From NCBI GenBank assembly GCA_021208685.1, contig JAJOJJ010000014.1, positions 1 through 64,000 of the forward strand: a DNA stretch of 64,000 nucleotides, read 5' to 3'. This DNA is from Saccharospirillaceae bacterium. Its GTDB lineage: Bacteria; Pseudomonadota; Gammaproteobacteria; Pseudomonadales; Oceanobacteraceae. Shown here piece by piece: positions 45,844 through 56,143 of the stretch; within the stretch, counting starts at the first letter, position 1, and every line of letters starts with the position of its first letter. Made by a program: the position numbers and the translations under genes. Under the pieces are notes generated by a model, which saw only the letters and a program-made list of their open reading frames with translations, was not told the origin of the DNA and did not search any database.

Positions 45844-47136
45844 TCACAATGGAACGGCGAGATTATTAGCACTCAGCTGCCCCTGACGAAGTGTCAGGCG
45901 GCTGATCAGGCGTCCATCCCGATCTTCCAGCATGCCCGAATCCAGCAGACTGACAAAGTGCTCTGCCAGAGGGCCCTGCATCAGACTGCGACTCAGGTTA
46001 ACCTGCAGCTCTCCATTCAGGCGCGTGCGGAAATCCTGCAGCAGTGTTGTGGCATCGCCGCTGACCAGCGAGACTTTGCCATTCAGTTTCACATCGCCGC
46101 TGGCACCTATGCCAGCCGGACTCAGGTCATTGAAAATAAAGGCCGTTTCGAAGGTTTCCAGCGTGATGCTGGCGCCGGATGCCAATACGTCTGCGGCGCG
46201 TTCCATCAGTTCCGGCGTTGCTGAGGCTGCATCTGCCGATGCCTGAGCCGTTTCAAGCAGTTTCTGATAGGCCTGCCAGCGAATGCCATCCAGATAGAGC
46301 GATAAGCGACTGGCATCGACACTCAGGTCTTTATCCGCGGAGCTGACCCGCAGGCTGCCGATGTTCAGTGTGGTCAGTGAAGCCAGTATCCCTTTGTCGA
46401 TCAGAGCGGCCTGCTCGCTGACCAGCCCAAGCAGCTTGACGCTCAGCTGCGGACTGCTGACGCTCAGGTCACCAATCCGGTAGCCTGCCTTATCGATAAA
46501 CGGAGTGCCATTGCGCAGATGGCTGGTCAACTGAAACTCAAACTGGTTCAGCTGTGCATCACCCTGCGCGCCACCGCTCAGGCTGACGCTGGCGAGACTG
46601 AGCTGTGCGCGGCCTTTTGCCGTGTCATCGGTAGCGCTTTCAGCCTGCAAAACCAGCGGTGCAAGCGACAGAGTGCTGCCATCCGGCAGTGGCATATTCA
46701 CAGGGCCGGTTTGGTAGCGGGCGTAGATCCGTTCCTCGTTGCCATTCAGCGACCATTCGCCCTGCTGGCCTGCTGCCAGCTCAGGCAACTGTTGCAACAG
46801 CATACCGGCCATGCCGAGCTGGGCATCAACCACAAAGGTGCCTGATGCACGGTGCGGTTCAATACTGACCCAATGACGGATGCTGAACAGGTCGGCAGGT
46901 GCCTCGCCCAACAGCCGGAAATGATAGAGTTCTTCACGATTGGCTCCGAGAAATCCCCGCTCCACCTCTTCCCGTCGAACCGATATTCCCTGCGGCATCA
47001 GTGTCTGATTCAGTTGCTGTAATGATTGCTGAGAGCGTGCGTCGTAGCGTTCGGCATTCTGATAAGTGACGTAGCCCGCAGCGCCTCCTAATGCGATCAC
47101 CGGCAAGCCGATGATCAGTGCCAGGGTTTTGCCCAT
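45844..47136 (-). CDS. DUF945 (YdgA-like) membrane-anchored periplasmic protein
   Basis: 430 residues from the ATG at 47136 (ribosome site AGGAAG); the longer frame adds 24 unlike residues. One N-terminal membrane segment (about 4-23, ALIIGLPVIALGGAAGYVTY) anchors a long beta-rich domain with the DUF945 pattern of asymmetrical repeats. The family (E. coli YdgA/YihF) has no established biochemical role. No signal cleavage site is obvious. It is divergent from rapA. Confidence 0.8.
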   Translation of the reverse strand: MGKTLALIIGLPVIALGGAAGYVTYQNAERYDARSQQSLQQLNQTLMPQGISVRREEVERGFLGANREELYHFRLLGEAPADLFSIRHWVSIEPHRASGTFVVDAQLGMAGMLLQQLPELAAGQQGEWSLNGNEERIYARYQTGPVNMPLPDGSTLSLAPLVLQAESATDDTAKGRAQLSLASVSLSGGAQGDAQLNQFEFQLTSHLRNGTPFIDKAGYRIGDLSVSSPQLSVKLLGLVSEQAALIDKGILASLTTLNIGSLRVSSADKDLSVDASRLSLYLDGIRWQAYQKLLETAQASADAASATPELMERAADVLASGASITLETFETAFIFNDLSPAGIGASGDVKLNGKVSLVSGDATTLLQDFRTRLNGELQVNLSRSLMQGPLAEHFVSLLDSGMLEDRDGRLISRLTLRQGQLSANNLAVPL

Positions 47137-47419
47137 AATTAACTTCCTGTTTAGATGATGTCCGGATTCCGACGGGATCAGGCAGAGGGATATTAGCGGC
47201 ACAGGCAAAGGGCGGGCAACCGGACAGTTTCATCAATGTCTGGCTTCAACCGCGCATTCCGGCTTTTTAACGCAAAAAGCCGCGGTGAATGCCCGCAACC
47301 GTCCATTGCCGGTGGGATTTAAAGCCCCCTTGCGCTAGACTGCGCGCCTGTTTTTACCGGTGGACATACGGCTGCCGGATTCTGTTTGTCACGTCAAAAT
47401 ATCTGCGGGTTAAGCTTAT
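47137..47419. promoter_or_regulatory. Divergent DUF945/rapA intergenic region
   Basis: 283 bp. A hairpin CGGCTTTTT / AAAAAGCCG (47260-47268 with 47274-47282) lies in the middle and could act as a leftover or bidirectional terminator. TAGACT at 47336-47341 is a candidate -10 for rapA, with no matching -35. No coding region was supported. Confidence 0.35.
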
Positions 47420-50179
47420 ATGTATACAGTGGGTCAGCGTTGGATCAGTGAGGCCGAAACCGATCTGGGCCTCGGTCTTGTGCAAAATGTCGACTTCCGG
47501 GTCGTTACCATCTATTTTCCGGCCATCGATGATGTGCGCAGCTATTCGCGCCAGAACGCCCCGCTCACCCGTGTTATTTTCAAAGAAGGCGATCTTCTGC
47601 CACTGCAGGATGGCAGCACTCTGACCGTTACCGATGTCACCGATATCGACGGCATTGTGTTTTACAGCGATGGCGAACGCGAAATATCCGAGATTCACCT
47701 CAGTGGTCAGATTCAGCTGAATCAGCCAACCGACCGTTTATTCTCCGGCCAGATTGATAACAACAACCTGTACGAACTGCGTCAGATGGCGCTGCAGCAG
47801 CTGAGCAAGCTGCGCCAGCGGCCTTTTTACGGCTTACTGGGTGGCCGCACCAGCCTTCTGCCTCACCAGCTTTACATTGCCGAGCAGGTCACACAGGATT
47901 CCATCCCGCGCGTCCTGCTGGCGGACGAAGTGGGTCTGGGAAAAACCATTGAAGCCGGTCTGATTCTTCACCGCTTGCTGCTGCAACAACGCATTCAGCG
48001 CGTTCTTGTGCTGGTGCCTGACCACCTGCTGCATCAGTGGCTGGTGGAAATGATCCGCCGTTTTAACCTGCGCTTTTCTCTGGTCAGCAAAGACATGCTT
48101 GAAGATGGCGATGATGACATCTTCGCCACTGGCCAGTTATTCATCTGCCCGCTTTCTCTGGCCACCCATGAAGCCATCGCGCCGCAGATCCGTGAATCCG
48201 GCTGGGATATGCTGGTGGTCGATGAAGCCCATCACCTGCAGTGGAGTGAAGAAGGTTTTGATGATGCTTACGCACTGGTGGAAACCTTATCGCGTGAGGT
48301 GGCGGGTCTGCTGTTGCTGACCGCTACGCCGGAGCAGCTCGGCGTACAGGGGCATTACGCCCGCCTGCGCCTGCTGGACCCCGAACGCTACCCATCACTG
48401 CAACAGTTTCTGGCTGAGCAGCAGGCCTATCAGCCGGTGGCCGACCTTGCCGCCGCTCTGGCGGGCAATGAAAGCCTGAACAGCGAACAACAGGCCACCC
48501 TGCTCCGCCTGCTGCCAGACCATGCCGGGTCTGATATCAGCGATGCAAGTCAGCGCAATCGCCTGCTGGAAACCCTGATTGACCGTCATGGTCCTGGTCG
48601 CGCCCTGTACCGCAACACCCGTCACGGCGTTCGTGGTTTTCCACAGCGCCTGCCTCAGCTGACCGTTTTGCCAGCCCCGCAAAGTGATGATCTGCCGCCC
48701 ACTCTGGCCGATCTGCACCCCGAGCTGGGCGTGACCGGCTGGTGCGATGACGACGCCCGCACCGACTGGCTGCTGAATATTCTGGCCAGCACCGGCAAAG
48801 ACAAGATCGTTCTGATCTGTCATGCAGCCCAGACGGTTCTGGATATGGAAGCCTGGCTGTGGGAAACCTGCGGCATTCAGGTGGCGGTTTTCCATGAACA
48901 TATGGATCTGGTTGAACGCGACCGTGCCGCGGCCTACTTTGCCGATCACGAGCAAGGCGCGCGCATCCTGCTGTGCTCTGAAATCGGATCGGAAGGCCGC
49001 AACTTCCAGTTTGCTCATCACCTGGTGCTGTTCGACCTGCCATTCAATTGCGATCTGATTGAACAGCGCATCGGTCGTCTGGACCGTATTGGTCAGGCGG
49101 AAGACATTAAAATCTACATCCCGGCGTTCCGTGATCATATCAGTGGTCGCTGGGCGCAATTACTGCACAGCGGCATTGACCTGTTCAGTCGTCCGAACCC
49201 GGCAGCCCAGCCGCTGCTGGAAAAGCACCGCAGCGCCATTGAACAGGCACTGGTCAGCGGCGAAGGTCTGGATGAGCTCACTCGTCAGCTCGCTGCTGAG
49301 CGTGATGAACTGCTCGCCAGTCTGGAAGCAGGCCGCGATCGTCTGCTGGAACTGCATTCCTGCCATCCGCAGCGTGCACGCCGCCTGGCAAAAGACATGA
49401 CCATCACCCACATCGAAGACGAAGCCGAGCTGAATGACTTTCTGGAATTGTTCGCCGATGCCTTTGGTCTGGAACTGATCGATCTCGGTGGCGACTGCAT
49501 CACCATTGCCCCCGGCGATCATATGCTGGTGCCGGATATGCCACATCTGCCGGAAGACGGCTTTATGGCGACGACCCGGCGCGATATCGCCCTCGCCCGC
49601 GACGATGTGCAATTCCTGAGCTGGGAACATCCGTTTGTGGATCAGGCGCTGGAGCTTATTACCAGTGGCCCGGCGGGGAATGCCAGCGCCGGTTACATCG
49701 AGGATCATGATTTCCGCACCGGTGACTGCTTTATCGAACTGCAGTTTGTCGCCCGCTGCCCGGCACCGAAAGCACTGGCGGTTGAGCGTTACCTGCCACC
49801 GAATGCCATGCATCTGATGATGACGCCAGCCGGTGAGCTGAAGGTGAATGATGGCGAACTGCCAGCCTTCGTCTTACCGTTAAAGCGCGGCACCGCACGC
49901 GGACTGGTTGAGCAGAAAACGGAATCCGTGCAGCCGCTGATCCATAAGCTGGAAAAAATGGGCAATGCCCAATTGAGCAAAATGGTTGAACGCGCCCGCA
50001 ATAAAGCGGCGGAAGCCTTTGCTGCCCGCCTTGAACGCCTGAGTGCGCTGAGCGAACAGAACCCGAACATTCCGCCTGTGTTAGTGGACAACGTTAAGCG
50101 TGAGCGTGATGCGGTGCTGGATGCTATTGCCCAGTCACAGCTGGCGCTGGACAGTGTGCGCCTGGTGTTCTGCGGCTGA
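47420..50179 (+). CDS. rapA: RNA polymerase-associated helicase-like ATPase RapA
   Basis: 919 residues of the Swi2/Snf2 family. Tudor-like N-terminal domains are at about 1-110. Walker A lies in LADEVGLGKTIEAG (about 167-180) and the DEAH-type box in VVDEAHHLQ (about 265). Motifs V-VI appear as FDLPFNCDLIEQRIGRLDRIGQ. RapA recycles RNA polymerase after transcription. The gene is full length, monocistronic, and ends beside a strong hairpin. A ten-base tandem duplication (GGCTGATATC twice) spans its stop. Confidence 0.95.
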   Translation: MYTVGQRWISEAETDLGLGLVQNVDFRVVTIYFPAIDDVRSYSRQNAPLTRVIFKEGDLLPLQDGSTLTVTDVTDIDGIVFYSDGEREISEIHLSGQIQLNQPTDRLFSGQIDNNNLYELRQMALQQLSKLRQRPFYGLLGGRTSLLPHQLYIAEQVTQDSIPRVLLADEVGLGKTIEAGLILHRLLLQQRIQRVLVLVPDHLLHQWLVEMIRRFNLRFSLVSKDMLEDGDDDIFATGQLFICPLSLATHEAIAPQIRESGWDMLVVDEAHHLQWSEEGFDDAYALVETLSREVAGLLLLTATPEQLGVQGHYARLRLLDPERYPSLQQFLAEQQAYQPVADLAAALAGNESLNSEQQATLLRLLPDHAGSDISDASQRNRLLETLIDRHGPGRALYRNTRHGVRGFPQRLPQLTVLPAPQSDDLPPTLADLHPELGVTGWCDDDARTDWLLNILASTGKDKIVLICHAAQTVLDMEAWLWETCGIQVAVFHEHMDLVERDRAAAYFADHEQGARILLCSEIGSEGRNFQFAHHLVLFDLPFNCDLIEQRIGRLDRIGQAEDIKIYIPAFRDHISGRWAQLLHSGIDLFSRPNPAAQPLLEKHRSAIEQALVSGEGLDELTRQLAAERDELLASLEAGRDRLLELHSCHPQRARRLAKDMTITHIEDEAELNDFLELFADAFGLELIDLGGDCITIAPGDHMLVPDMPHLPEDGFMATTRRDIALARDDVQFLSWEHPFVDQALELITSGPAGNASAGYIEDHDFRTGDCFIELQFVARCPAPKALAVERYLPPNAMHLMMTPAGELKVNDGELPAFVLPLKRGTARGLVEQKTESVQPLIHKLEKMGNAQLSKMVERARNKAAEAFAARLERLSALSEQNPNIPPVLVDNVKRERDAVLDAIAQSQLALDSVRLVFCG

Positions 50180-50210
50180 TATCGGCTGATATCGGCGGAT
50201 TCAGCGCACA

Positions 50211-50244
50211 AAAAAGCCGGTACTGGAGACAGTACCGGCTTTTT
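50211..50244. terminator. Bidirectional terminator between rapA and gor
   Basis: A 14-bp perfect stem (50211-50224 with 50231-50244), whose ends are A5 and T5, has a six-base loop. It lies between the convergent rapA and gor genes. Confidence 0.9.
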
Positions 50245-50273
50245 GATGCCTGCCTTTCGTCCTGAGCAGTAGC

Positions 50274-51629
50274 TCAGGCGCGGGGCGAGCGCATGGTGAC
50301 AAACTCTTCGGCAGCGGTCGGGTGGATGCCAATCGTACTGTCAAACATCGCCTTGGTTGCCCCGGCCTTGATGGCGATGGCAATACCCTGAATAATTTCC
50401 CCGGCCTCCGCCCCGACCATGTGAGCACCAATCACCTTATCGGTGCTGGCGTGGACCACCAGTTTCATAAAGGTACGCTCCGGCAGGCCGGACATCGTGT
50501 GGCGCATTGGCCGGAAATCGGATTCAAAAATCCGCAGATCATCACCAAAGCGCTCCCGCGCCTCCTCTTCACTGAGGCCAACGGTTGCGATATTCGGCTG
50601 GCAGAAAACAGCCGTCGGAATGGTGTCGTAGCTCAGCGGCTCGTTGTCGCCATCGTACCAGTGCGCCACCAGTTTCATGGCCTGGGCCAGCGCCACCGGC
50701 GTGAGCGCCGGGGTGCCGATGACGTCACCCAGAGCGTAAATGCTCGGCACCGCAGTGCGGAAAAAATGGTCAACCACAATGCTGCCGTCGCCACGCAGGT
50801 CAACGCCCTGCGCTTCAAGGTTCAGACCTTCGGTCAGCGGCTTTCGGCCGGTGGCGTACATCACACAATCGGCATCCAGCCTGTCGCCGTTATTCAGCTG
50901 GCAGCGCAGACTGCCATCCGCCAGCCGTTCGATGCGGCGGATATCGGTCTGGGTATGGATACGAACGCCTTTGTGGGTGATCTGACTGGCAGCAAAGTTG
51001 CGCACGCCTTCATCAAAACCGCGCAACACCTGCTCTCCGCGATACAGCAAATGGGTCTCAGCCCCCAGGCCATTGAAGATTCCGGCGAACTCTGCCGCGA
51101 TATAGCCACCACCGACGACGACGACACGTTTGGGGAATTCATCCAGATAAAAGGCCTCATTCGAGGTAATGGCCAGCTCGGCACCGGGAATGTCCGGTTT
51201 GAACGGCCAGCCGCCGGTGGCGACCAGAATCTTCTCGGCACTGAACACCTGCTCGCCCACTTTCACCCGGTGGGGATCGAGAAGACTGGCGGTGCCGTGC
51301 AGGATTTTAACACCGGAGTTCTCAAGCAAATTATTATAAATGCCATTCAGTCGCTTGATTTCATTGGTTTTATTATCGCGAAGCGTGGGCCAGTCAAAGC
51401 TTTCCAGCTGACCGTTAACCCCAAAACCGCGGGCTTCCTCAAACGTCTCGGCATACTCCGAGGCGTAGACAAAAATCTTCTTCGGCACGCAGCCAACATT
51501 CACACAGGTGCCGCCCAGATAGCGGTTTTCAACCACGGCGACGTTAATACCACGCGCGGCCGCCATCCGTGAGGCACGCACGCCGCCGGAACCCGCGCCG
51601 ATGACCAATAACTCGAAGTCGTAATTCAT
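50274..51629 (-). CDS. gor: Glutathione-disulfide reductase
   Basis: 451 residues. The FAD motif GAGSGG (11-16), the redox disulfide C42/C47 in [12 protein letters not shown], the NADPH-binding [10 protein letters not shown] and the C-terminal base H436/E441 (HPTAAEE) are all present. It reduces glutathione disulfide with NADPH in the cytoplasm. The ribosome site AGGGGAG is strong. It lies 33 bp after gspM on the same strand and could be transcribed with the secretion genes. Confidence 0.94.
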   Translation of the reverse strand: MNYDFELLVIGAGSGGVRASRMAAARGINVAVVENRYLGGTCVNVGCVPKKIFVYASEYAETFEEARGFGVNGQLESFDWPTLRDNKTNEIKRLNGIYNNLLENSGVKILHGTASLLDPHRVKVGEQVFSAEKILVATGGWPFKPDIPGAELAITSNEAFYLDEFPKRVVVVGGGYIAAEFAGIFNGLGAETHLLYRGEQVLRGFDEGVRNFAASQITHKGVRIHTQTDIRRIERLADGSLRCQLNNGDRLDADCVMYATGRKPLTEGLNLEAQGVDLRGDGSIVVDHFFRTAVPSIYALGDVIGTPALTPVALAQAMKLVAHWYDGDNEPLSYDTIPTAVFCQPNIATVGLSEEEARERFGDDLRIFESDFRPMRHTMSGLPERTFMKLVVHASTDKVIGAHMVGAEAGEIIQGIAIAIKAGATKAMFDSTIGIHPTAAEEFVTMRSPRA

Positions 51630-51662
51630 AGCACTCCCCTTATCCGTTTCAGAATAACCGAC

Positions 51663-52187
51663 TCAGGGAGTCAGCGTGGCGCGGATATCGACCAGGCCAG
51701 AGCGGTCGGTACGGTCGATATTGATCTGACTGACCCGGATTGCATGGCGTGCCTGCAGCCCTTCCAGCCAGGTGATCGCATCATCAAATGCGGCCTTCTC
51801 AACCCAGACCCGCAGACCTTTACCGTCCTGCTCATAGCGACTGAGGACGATGCCCGCCTTTTTTGCCTGCTGTGTCACGGTAGCCAGAATGGGCGCATCG
51901 GTGGCAGCGGACGATACAACCCCAAAACGGTGCGCATTGTCAGCCAGCAGGTTATAGGTAGCCAGATTCTTTTCCAGACTCAGCGCCGCCGCTTTCTGAC
52001 TGCGCATTAATGGCGCGTATACGGTGACAAACACCAGCGCCAGCACCAGCAACGCGGCAACGCCCTTAACCACCAGACGATCACGGGATGGCAGTGCCTG
52101 ATACCAGTGCCGGGCAGCCTGCAGGGCTTTGTTGTTTTGCCATTGCGCCTGCAACTGCCCCTGAATGACCTGAATACGCCCGTTCAT
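51663..52187 (-). CDS. gspM: Type II secretion protein GspM
   Basis: 174 residues: a short cytoplasmic N-terminus, one membrane segment at about 41-60 (VKGVAALLVLALVFVTVYAP) and a periplasmic ferredoxin-like domain. It binds GspL in the inner-membrane platform. It overlaps gspL by four bases and is the last gsp gene of the operon; gspN is absent. Confidence 0.88.
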   Translation of the reverse strand: MNGRIQVIQGQLQAQWQNNKALQAARHWYQALPSRDRLVVKGVAALLVLALVFVTVYAPLMRSQKAAALSLEKNLATYNLLADNAHRFGVVSSAATDAPILATVTQQAKKAGIVLSRYEQDGKGLRVWVEKAAFDDAITWLEGLQARHAIRVSQINIDRTDRSGLVDIRATLTP

Positions 52188-53443
52188 GCCGAACCTCCGA
52201 TTTTGATACGGCCCTTAACGCCGTCTTTGTCATTCGTCGCTGACGCCACTTCTGCGACCAGACCTTCTTTTTCCAGTGCCGAACGCAGGGTTTGCAACTC
52301 ACTGAGGTTACTGGCGCGAACTTCAACGACCAGCTCCTGCAGACGATCGTTGAAACGCAATGACATCAACTGCACCTGCTTTTGCAGCCCCTGAGCGGCA
52401 TACACCCGCGCCAGCACATTGGTTGTGCCGATAAAACCGGCACCGTCGGCCTCACCATTACCCTCCAGCTTGGCTTTGATCTGACGCTCCAGCGAGCGGA
52501 TGCGTTCACCGGGAAAGAGGCTTTTGTACAGACTGATGGCCTCCGCCTGAACCTGTCGCGACTTCTGCTGCAGGGTGTAGTTATCAATAAACAGGTACAG
52601 CGTCAGCGTAACCAGCCAGAGCGCGGCGACGGCAGCCAGACTCCGCCACCAGACCGGCGGGCGGTCTTCGGCGACTTCGCGTATCTGAAAACGGCCAGTG
52701 AGCAGATTGGTCAGCTTGCCCTGCAGGCGCTGTTGCCGTTGCTGCATACCGTCGGAAGCCTGCAGCTCAATCTCGGTAAAGATACCGGCGAAACTGCTTT
52801 CCAGGGTGGTTTTCAGTAACTGCGCCTGATCCAGCTGTGCGGCCATAATGATCAGACCCGCTATCTGGCGGGCGTTGTCACCCTCACCCGCAGAGTCGTG
52901 ATCAAACAATGATTCCAGCACCGGGGTCAGGGCATTATCAATCACCCAGCCCTCAAAAATCCCGGGGATGCGAATAGCCCAGCCACCGTTCTGGCGCTGC
53001 ATAACCGCTCCGTTATCCGGCAGCAACTGGGTTTCCGGAATCAGCTCCCGGACTTGCAGGTGATGCAGCTCACATTCCTCCAGCAAACGCTCGATCAGCT
53101 CATTGGCGACGACGTACGCACGGATTTTTTTGCCCTCATTGCCGGCAGGCAGAATCAGGTAACTGGCCAGATCTTCAATCAGGCCTTCTTCCAGCGCATA
53201 AGGCAGCGCACGCGCCAGATGACGATTGCTGACACCCGGCAACGATACCCAATGGGTGGCGTAATTACAGGCTGACAGTATCAGCCGCACCGGGGTCAGA
53301 TCGGCCTGAGTTTCAGCCCAGGCCGCCAGCGACTGCGATGTCTGAGAATCCGTGGTTATCTGATCCACAGCCGTAACAGTCCAGCTGCCGCGGACTGAAC
53401 TCCACTGCACTTTGATGGTTTTTAGGGCCTTAACGGTTTCCAT
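52184..53443 (-). CDS. gspL: Type II secretion protein GspL
   Basis: 419 residues. The actin-like cytoplasmic domain (about 1-240) recruits the GspE ATPase. One membrane segment (about 256-277, RSLAAVAALWLVTLTLYLF) and a periplasmic ferredoxin-like domain bind GspM. It starts ten bases after gspK and overlaps gspM. Confidence 0.9.
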   Translation of the reverse strand: METVKALKTIKVQWSSVRGSWTVTAVDQITTDSQTSQSLAAWAETQADLTPVRLILSACNYATHWVSLPGVSNRHLARALPYALEEGLIEDLASYLILPAGNEGKKIRAYVVANELIERLLEECELHHLQVRELIPETQLLPDNGAVMQRQNGGWAIRIPGIFEGWVIDNALTPVLESLFDHDSAGEGDNARQIAGLIIMAAQLDQAQLLKTTLESSFAGIFTEIELQASDGMQQRQQRLQGKLTNLLTGRFQIREVAEDRPPVWWRSLAAVAALWLVTLTLYLFIDNYTLQQKSRQVQAEAISLYKSLFPGERIRSLERQIKAKLEGNGEADGAGFIGTTNVLARVYAAQGLQKQVQLMSLRFNDRLQELVVEVRASNLSELQTLRSALEKEGLVAEVASATNDKDGVKGRIKIGGSA

Positions 53444-53453
53444 GCATTACACC

Positions 53454-54473
53454 TTATTGCGTCACGCCGGGTTGAGTGGTTACAGGCTCCCGCCTCGCCT
53501 CTCGGCGGGAGTAATCCCGATACAGGGTGGTCATCCGGCCATCACTGTTGTCGCGTTTTATCAGCATCTCTGCGGTGGCGATACGGTCTCCCAGCTCAAT
53601 CCGGATAAAGGTCTCGAAGTATTCGGATTTTACACTGAAGTCGGTTTTGTCCCAGCGCACTCTGGTCTGCGGGGCGTCCGGTTGTTCGGTAGCGGGGTTG
53701 TCATTCGTTTTGGTAAAGGGCTCCACCTGACTGAGTGCCCAGAAGTCATCAACGGTTTTAAAGCCTTTATCACCCCGGGCGCTGACAATGGCTTCACCAT
53801 CCGCCAGCGACAAACCGGCATCCAGTGATGCCAGCACCATCGCACTGGCCGTGTTCACGTTCAGCTGGGCGGTTATCGGCAAGCAGGCGACATAGGGCTC
53901 CAGTTTGCGGAAGCTGATCATATCCATGCCCTCAAGCAGTAACAGCTCGGATGTGTGTTTGCAGCCCTGATAGGCGGCTTTATAAGGCGGCTCCATACCC
54001 TGATAACGATCATCATCCTGACTGGTTTCATCCATCCAGCGTGCCAGGGTGTCGGCGAGTGCAACGTCCAGCCCCAGCCGATTCAGTAAGTTAGTGAAAC
54101 GGATTTTTTGCGTGGTTTTATTGCTGGCAGGAGCACTCAACCCGTTGAGATTAAAGCGCCCCATGGCATCAGCGATGCTGATTCTGGCCAATCCCGGCGA
54201 CAATGGAAACGTTCGCTCCTGTGCCCATTCTTCATAGCGGTGATCAATTTCTTTGTCGTTTTTCCAGTCGAGATACAAACCCGTTTTGACGGCCTGCTCC
54301 GCCCCGAACACATAAGACCGGGCCTGCTGCAGAGCAAGCATATTGCCACTGCGCTGCACATCCGTTGACTGACGATCAATCATGGCGACGGCCAGCATGG
54401 ATACAATGGCAAAGATCAGCAGTACGGTGATCAGTGCCAGGCCACGCTGCCGGACGCTGCCCGTCCGCATCAT
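53454..54473 (-). CDS. gspK: Type II secretion minor pseudopilin GspK
   Basis: About 339 residues from ATGATG at 54473/54470, overlapping the gspJ stop. The prepilin N-terminus is RQRGLALITVLLIFAIVSML, without the usual Glu at position 5, as is normal for GspK, followed by the large alpha domain inserted in the pilin fold. It forms the tip complex with GspI and GspJ. C196-C208-type paired cysteines appear in YQGCKHTSELL and PYVACLPI. Confidence 0.9.
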   Translation of the reverse strand: MMRTGSVRQRGLALITVLLIFAIVSMLAVAMIDRQSTDVQRSGNMLALQQARSYVFGAEQAVKTGLYLDWKNDKEIDHRYEEWAQERTFPLSPGLARISIADAMGRFNLNGLSAPASNKTTQKIRFTNLLNRLGLDVALADTLARWMDETSQDDDRYQGMEPPYKAAYQGCKHTSELLLLEGMDMISFRKLEPYVACLPITAQLNVNTASAMVLASLDAGLSLADGEAIVSARGDKGFKTVDDFWALSQVEPFTKTNDNPATEQPDAPQTRVRWDKTDFSVKSEYFETFIRIELGDRIATAEMLIKRDNSDGRMTTLYRDYSRREARREPVTTQPGVTQ

Positions 54474-55201
54474 GAATCCGGCCCCCACGCCAGCAACCAC
54501 TGGCGTTCGATATCCCCCAGCGCCGGCAAGGTCAGCCGCCAGCGGATCGCTAACGGACGCTCTTCTTCATTGCTGTTTTGTAAAGCCGGCCAGGCGCTGT
54601 ACCAGTCACGGCCACTGATCTCTGCGCTCTGTCCCTCACCGGCTTTGCGCTCTTGCTGTACAAGGAGGTCGATTTCCAGTTGCTCCAGCTGCTCCAGCAC
54701 TACCTGCGGCTGTGGCACGGAGTCACTGGCCCGATCCAGCGCAGTCCAGAAGTAGCGCACCAGACAGTCGTGTTCCGGCTCCGCAACCCCCCAGGACTGC
54801 AGACGCTGCAGCGCCGGCTCACAAACTTCGCTGTCGATGGGCTCAAGACGATACGCCACTCGCTGAAGCTCTGCCCTCGGATCACTGCTGACCGGGGAGT
54901 TGCGCCAGCCTGCACGGGTGAATTCAATCGGAAAGTCACCGCTGTCGAGCAGCAATGAGGCCTGCGTATCACCATATTGGTCACGGATACTGCGGTTTAT
55001 AAATTGTTCCAGATCGCGGCTGACCACCATATTAAAGCGCTGCAGGCTGACCAACTGCTCCGACCGCACTTCGCTGGCACGCTTTGAATCGATGACGTTG
55101 CTCAGTAATTGTGTCGATGCGACGCCGATCATGGCCGTAATGGCAACCGCGATCAGAACCTCGAGCAGGGTAAAGCCTTTTCCGGCAGAGAATGGCCGCA
55201 T
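54470..55201 (-). CDS. gspJ: Type II secretion minor pseudopilin GspJ
   Basis: 243 residues with the type III signal peptide GKGFTLLEVLIAVAITAMIG (cleavage after Gly8-9). It is the tip pseudopilin that binds GspI and GspK. It overlaps gspI by one base (TGATG) and gspK by a few bases. Length is typical for GspJ. Confidence 0.9.
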   Translation of the reverse strand: MRPFSAGKGFTLLEVLIAVAITAMIGVASTQLLSNVIDSKRASEVRSEQLVSLQRFNMVVSRDLEQFINRSIRDQYGDTQASLLLDSGDFPIEFTRAGWRNSPVSSDPRAELQRVAYRLEPIDSEVCEPALQRLQSWGVAEPEHDCLVRYFWTALDRASDSVPQPQVVLEQLEQLEIDLLVQQERKAGEGQSAEISGRDWYSAWPALQNSNEEERPLAIRWRLTLPALGDIERQWLLAWGPDS

Positions 55202-55572
55202 CAGTATTTGCTCATAATGCTGACCAGCGAGATCAGATTGCTGTCTTTGTGCTGCATATCCGCCACCGATACCGTCACGCGGTGGGTTTCAGGAAATTCT
55301 GTTTTTTCCACCCGGGTGATTATTTTCCACTCGCGGCCTGCCATATCCACCTGATCGGTATTCTCACCAACCGGTGGCAAACCAGAGAGACGCAGATCCA
55401 CCATGCGGTTTTCGGCCACAAATGAGGCCAGGGTTTTATCCTGCAGATGCAGCAGACTGCCGACACTCTGACTGGCGGTCTCACTCATGGTGGCGGCAAT
55501 GGCGACAAAAACCGTCAGGGCGATCATGACTTCTATCAGGGTGAAACCACGCTGGGTACGTTCAGTCTTCAT
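55201..55572 (-). CDS. gspI: Type II secretion minor pseudopilin GspI
   Basis: 123 residues from the ATG at 55572 (MKTERTQRGFTLIEVMIALT); an upstream frame inside gspH adds 12 unlike residues. The prepilin cleavage site follows RG. It initiates pseudopilus tip assembly. It overlaps the gspH end by 11 bases. Confidence 0.9.
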   Translation of the reverse strand: MKTERTQRGFTLIEVMIALTVFVAIAATMSETASQSVGSLLHLQDKTLASFVAENRMVDLRLSGLPPVGENTDQVDMAGREWKIITRVEKTEFPETHRVTVSVADMQHKDSNLISLVSIMSKY

Positions 55573-56143
55573 AGGTTTCCACCCGGATGAGTGGAGCACC
55601 AAACCCATCCCCCTGAATCAGCACCTGAAAGTGATCATCGCTGTCGTGGGTCAGTGTCAGCAGATAAGGCGTGTACTCATCCGAAGAAAGAAACATAAGC
55701 GCAGGTTTTGCTCCGTCCTTTTCATCCAGCAGGCTGTCAAAATCAACCGGCTGACCTTCAACGGTCAGCGCAATGAAAACATGCTCAGGGGCCTCGAGCT
55801 GTGACTTCAGATTTCCACGGTAAGGCTGCCAGGGATTCTTGCTGAGCTTATCCAGCTCCTCCCGGGTTTTGTTGGCGCTGAATTCCTGACTGTTAATATC
55901 CTGAAAGCTCAGCAGTTGCAGGGTTTGTTCGTCCATAGCCGCGCCGAGGTCGATATTCTGAAATACCGCCTCCTGCCGATAGGCTGAAAACAGGGTGCTG
56001 AGATGGCGGGCAAACTGGGCTGTTTCATCCTGAGCCTGGCGATCACCACTGCTCAGCGTCGCCATAGCAAGGAGACCGCCAATAATGGCCAGCACCACCA
56101 TCACTTCCAGCAGGGTAAATCCCTGCTGCAGCGGCTTGTGCAT
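55562..56143 (-). CDS. gspH: Type II secretion minor pseudopilin GspH
   Basis: 193 residues with the prepilin N-terminus LQQGFTLLEVMVVLAIIGGL and a C-terminal beta domain. It links the tip to the major pseudopilin. The start overlaps the gspG stop by one base (TAATG). Confidence 0.9.
   Translation of the reverse strand: MHKPLQQGFTLLEVMVVLAIIGGLLAMATLSSGDRQAQDETAQFARHLSTLFSAYRQEAVFQNIDLGAAMDEQTLQLLSFQDINSQEFSANKTREELDKLSKNPWQPYRGNLKSQLEAPEHVFIALTVEGQPVDFDSLLDEKDGAKPALMFLSSDEYTPYLLTLTHDSDDHFQVLIQGDGFGAPLIRVETYED

Noticed and set aside
50322..51572. 416-codon open frame antisense to gor
   Set aside because: Shadow of gor; the gor motifs are complete on the other strand.
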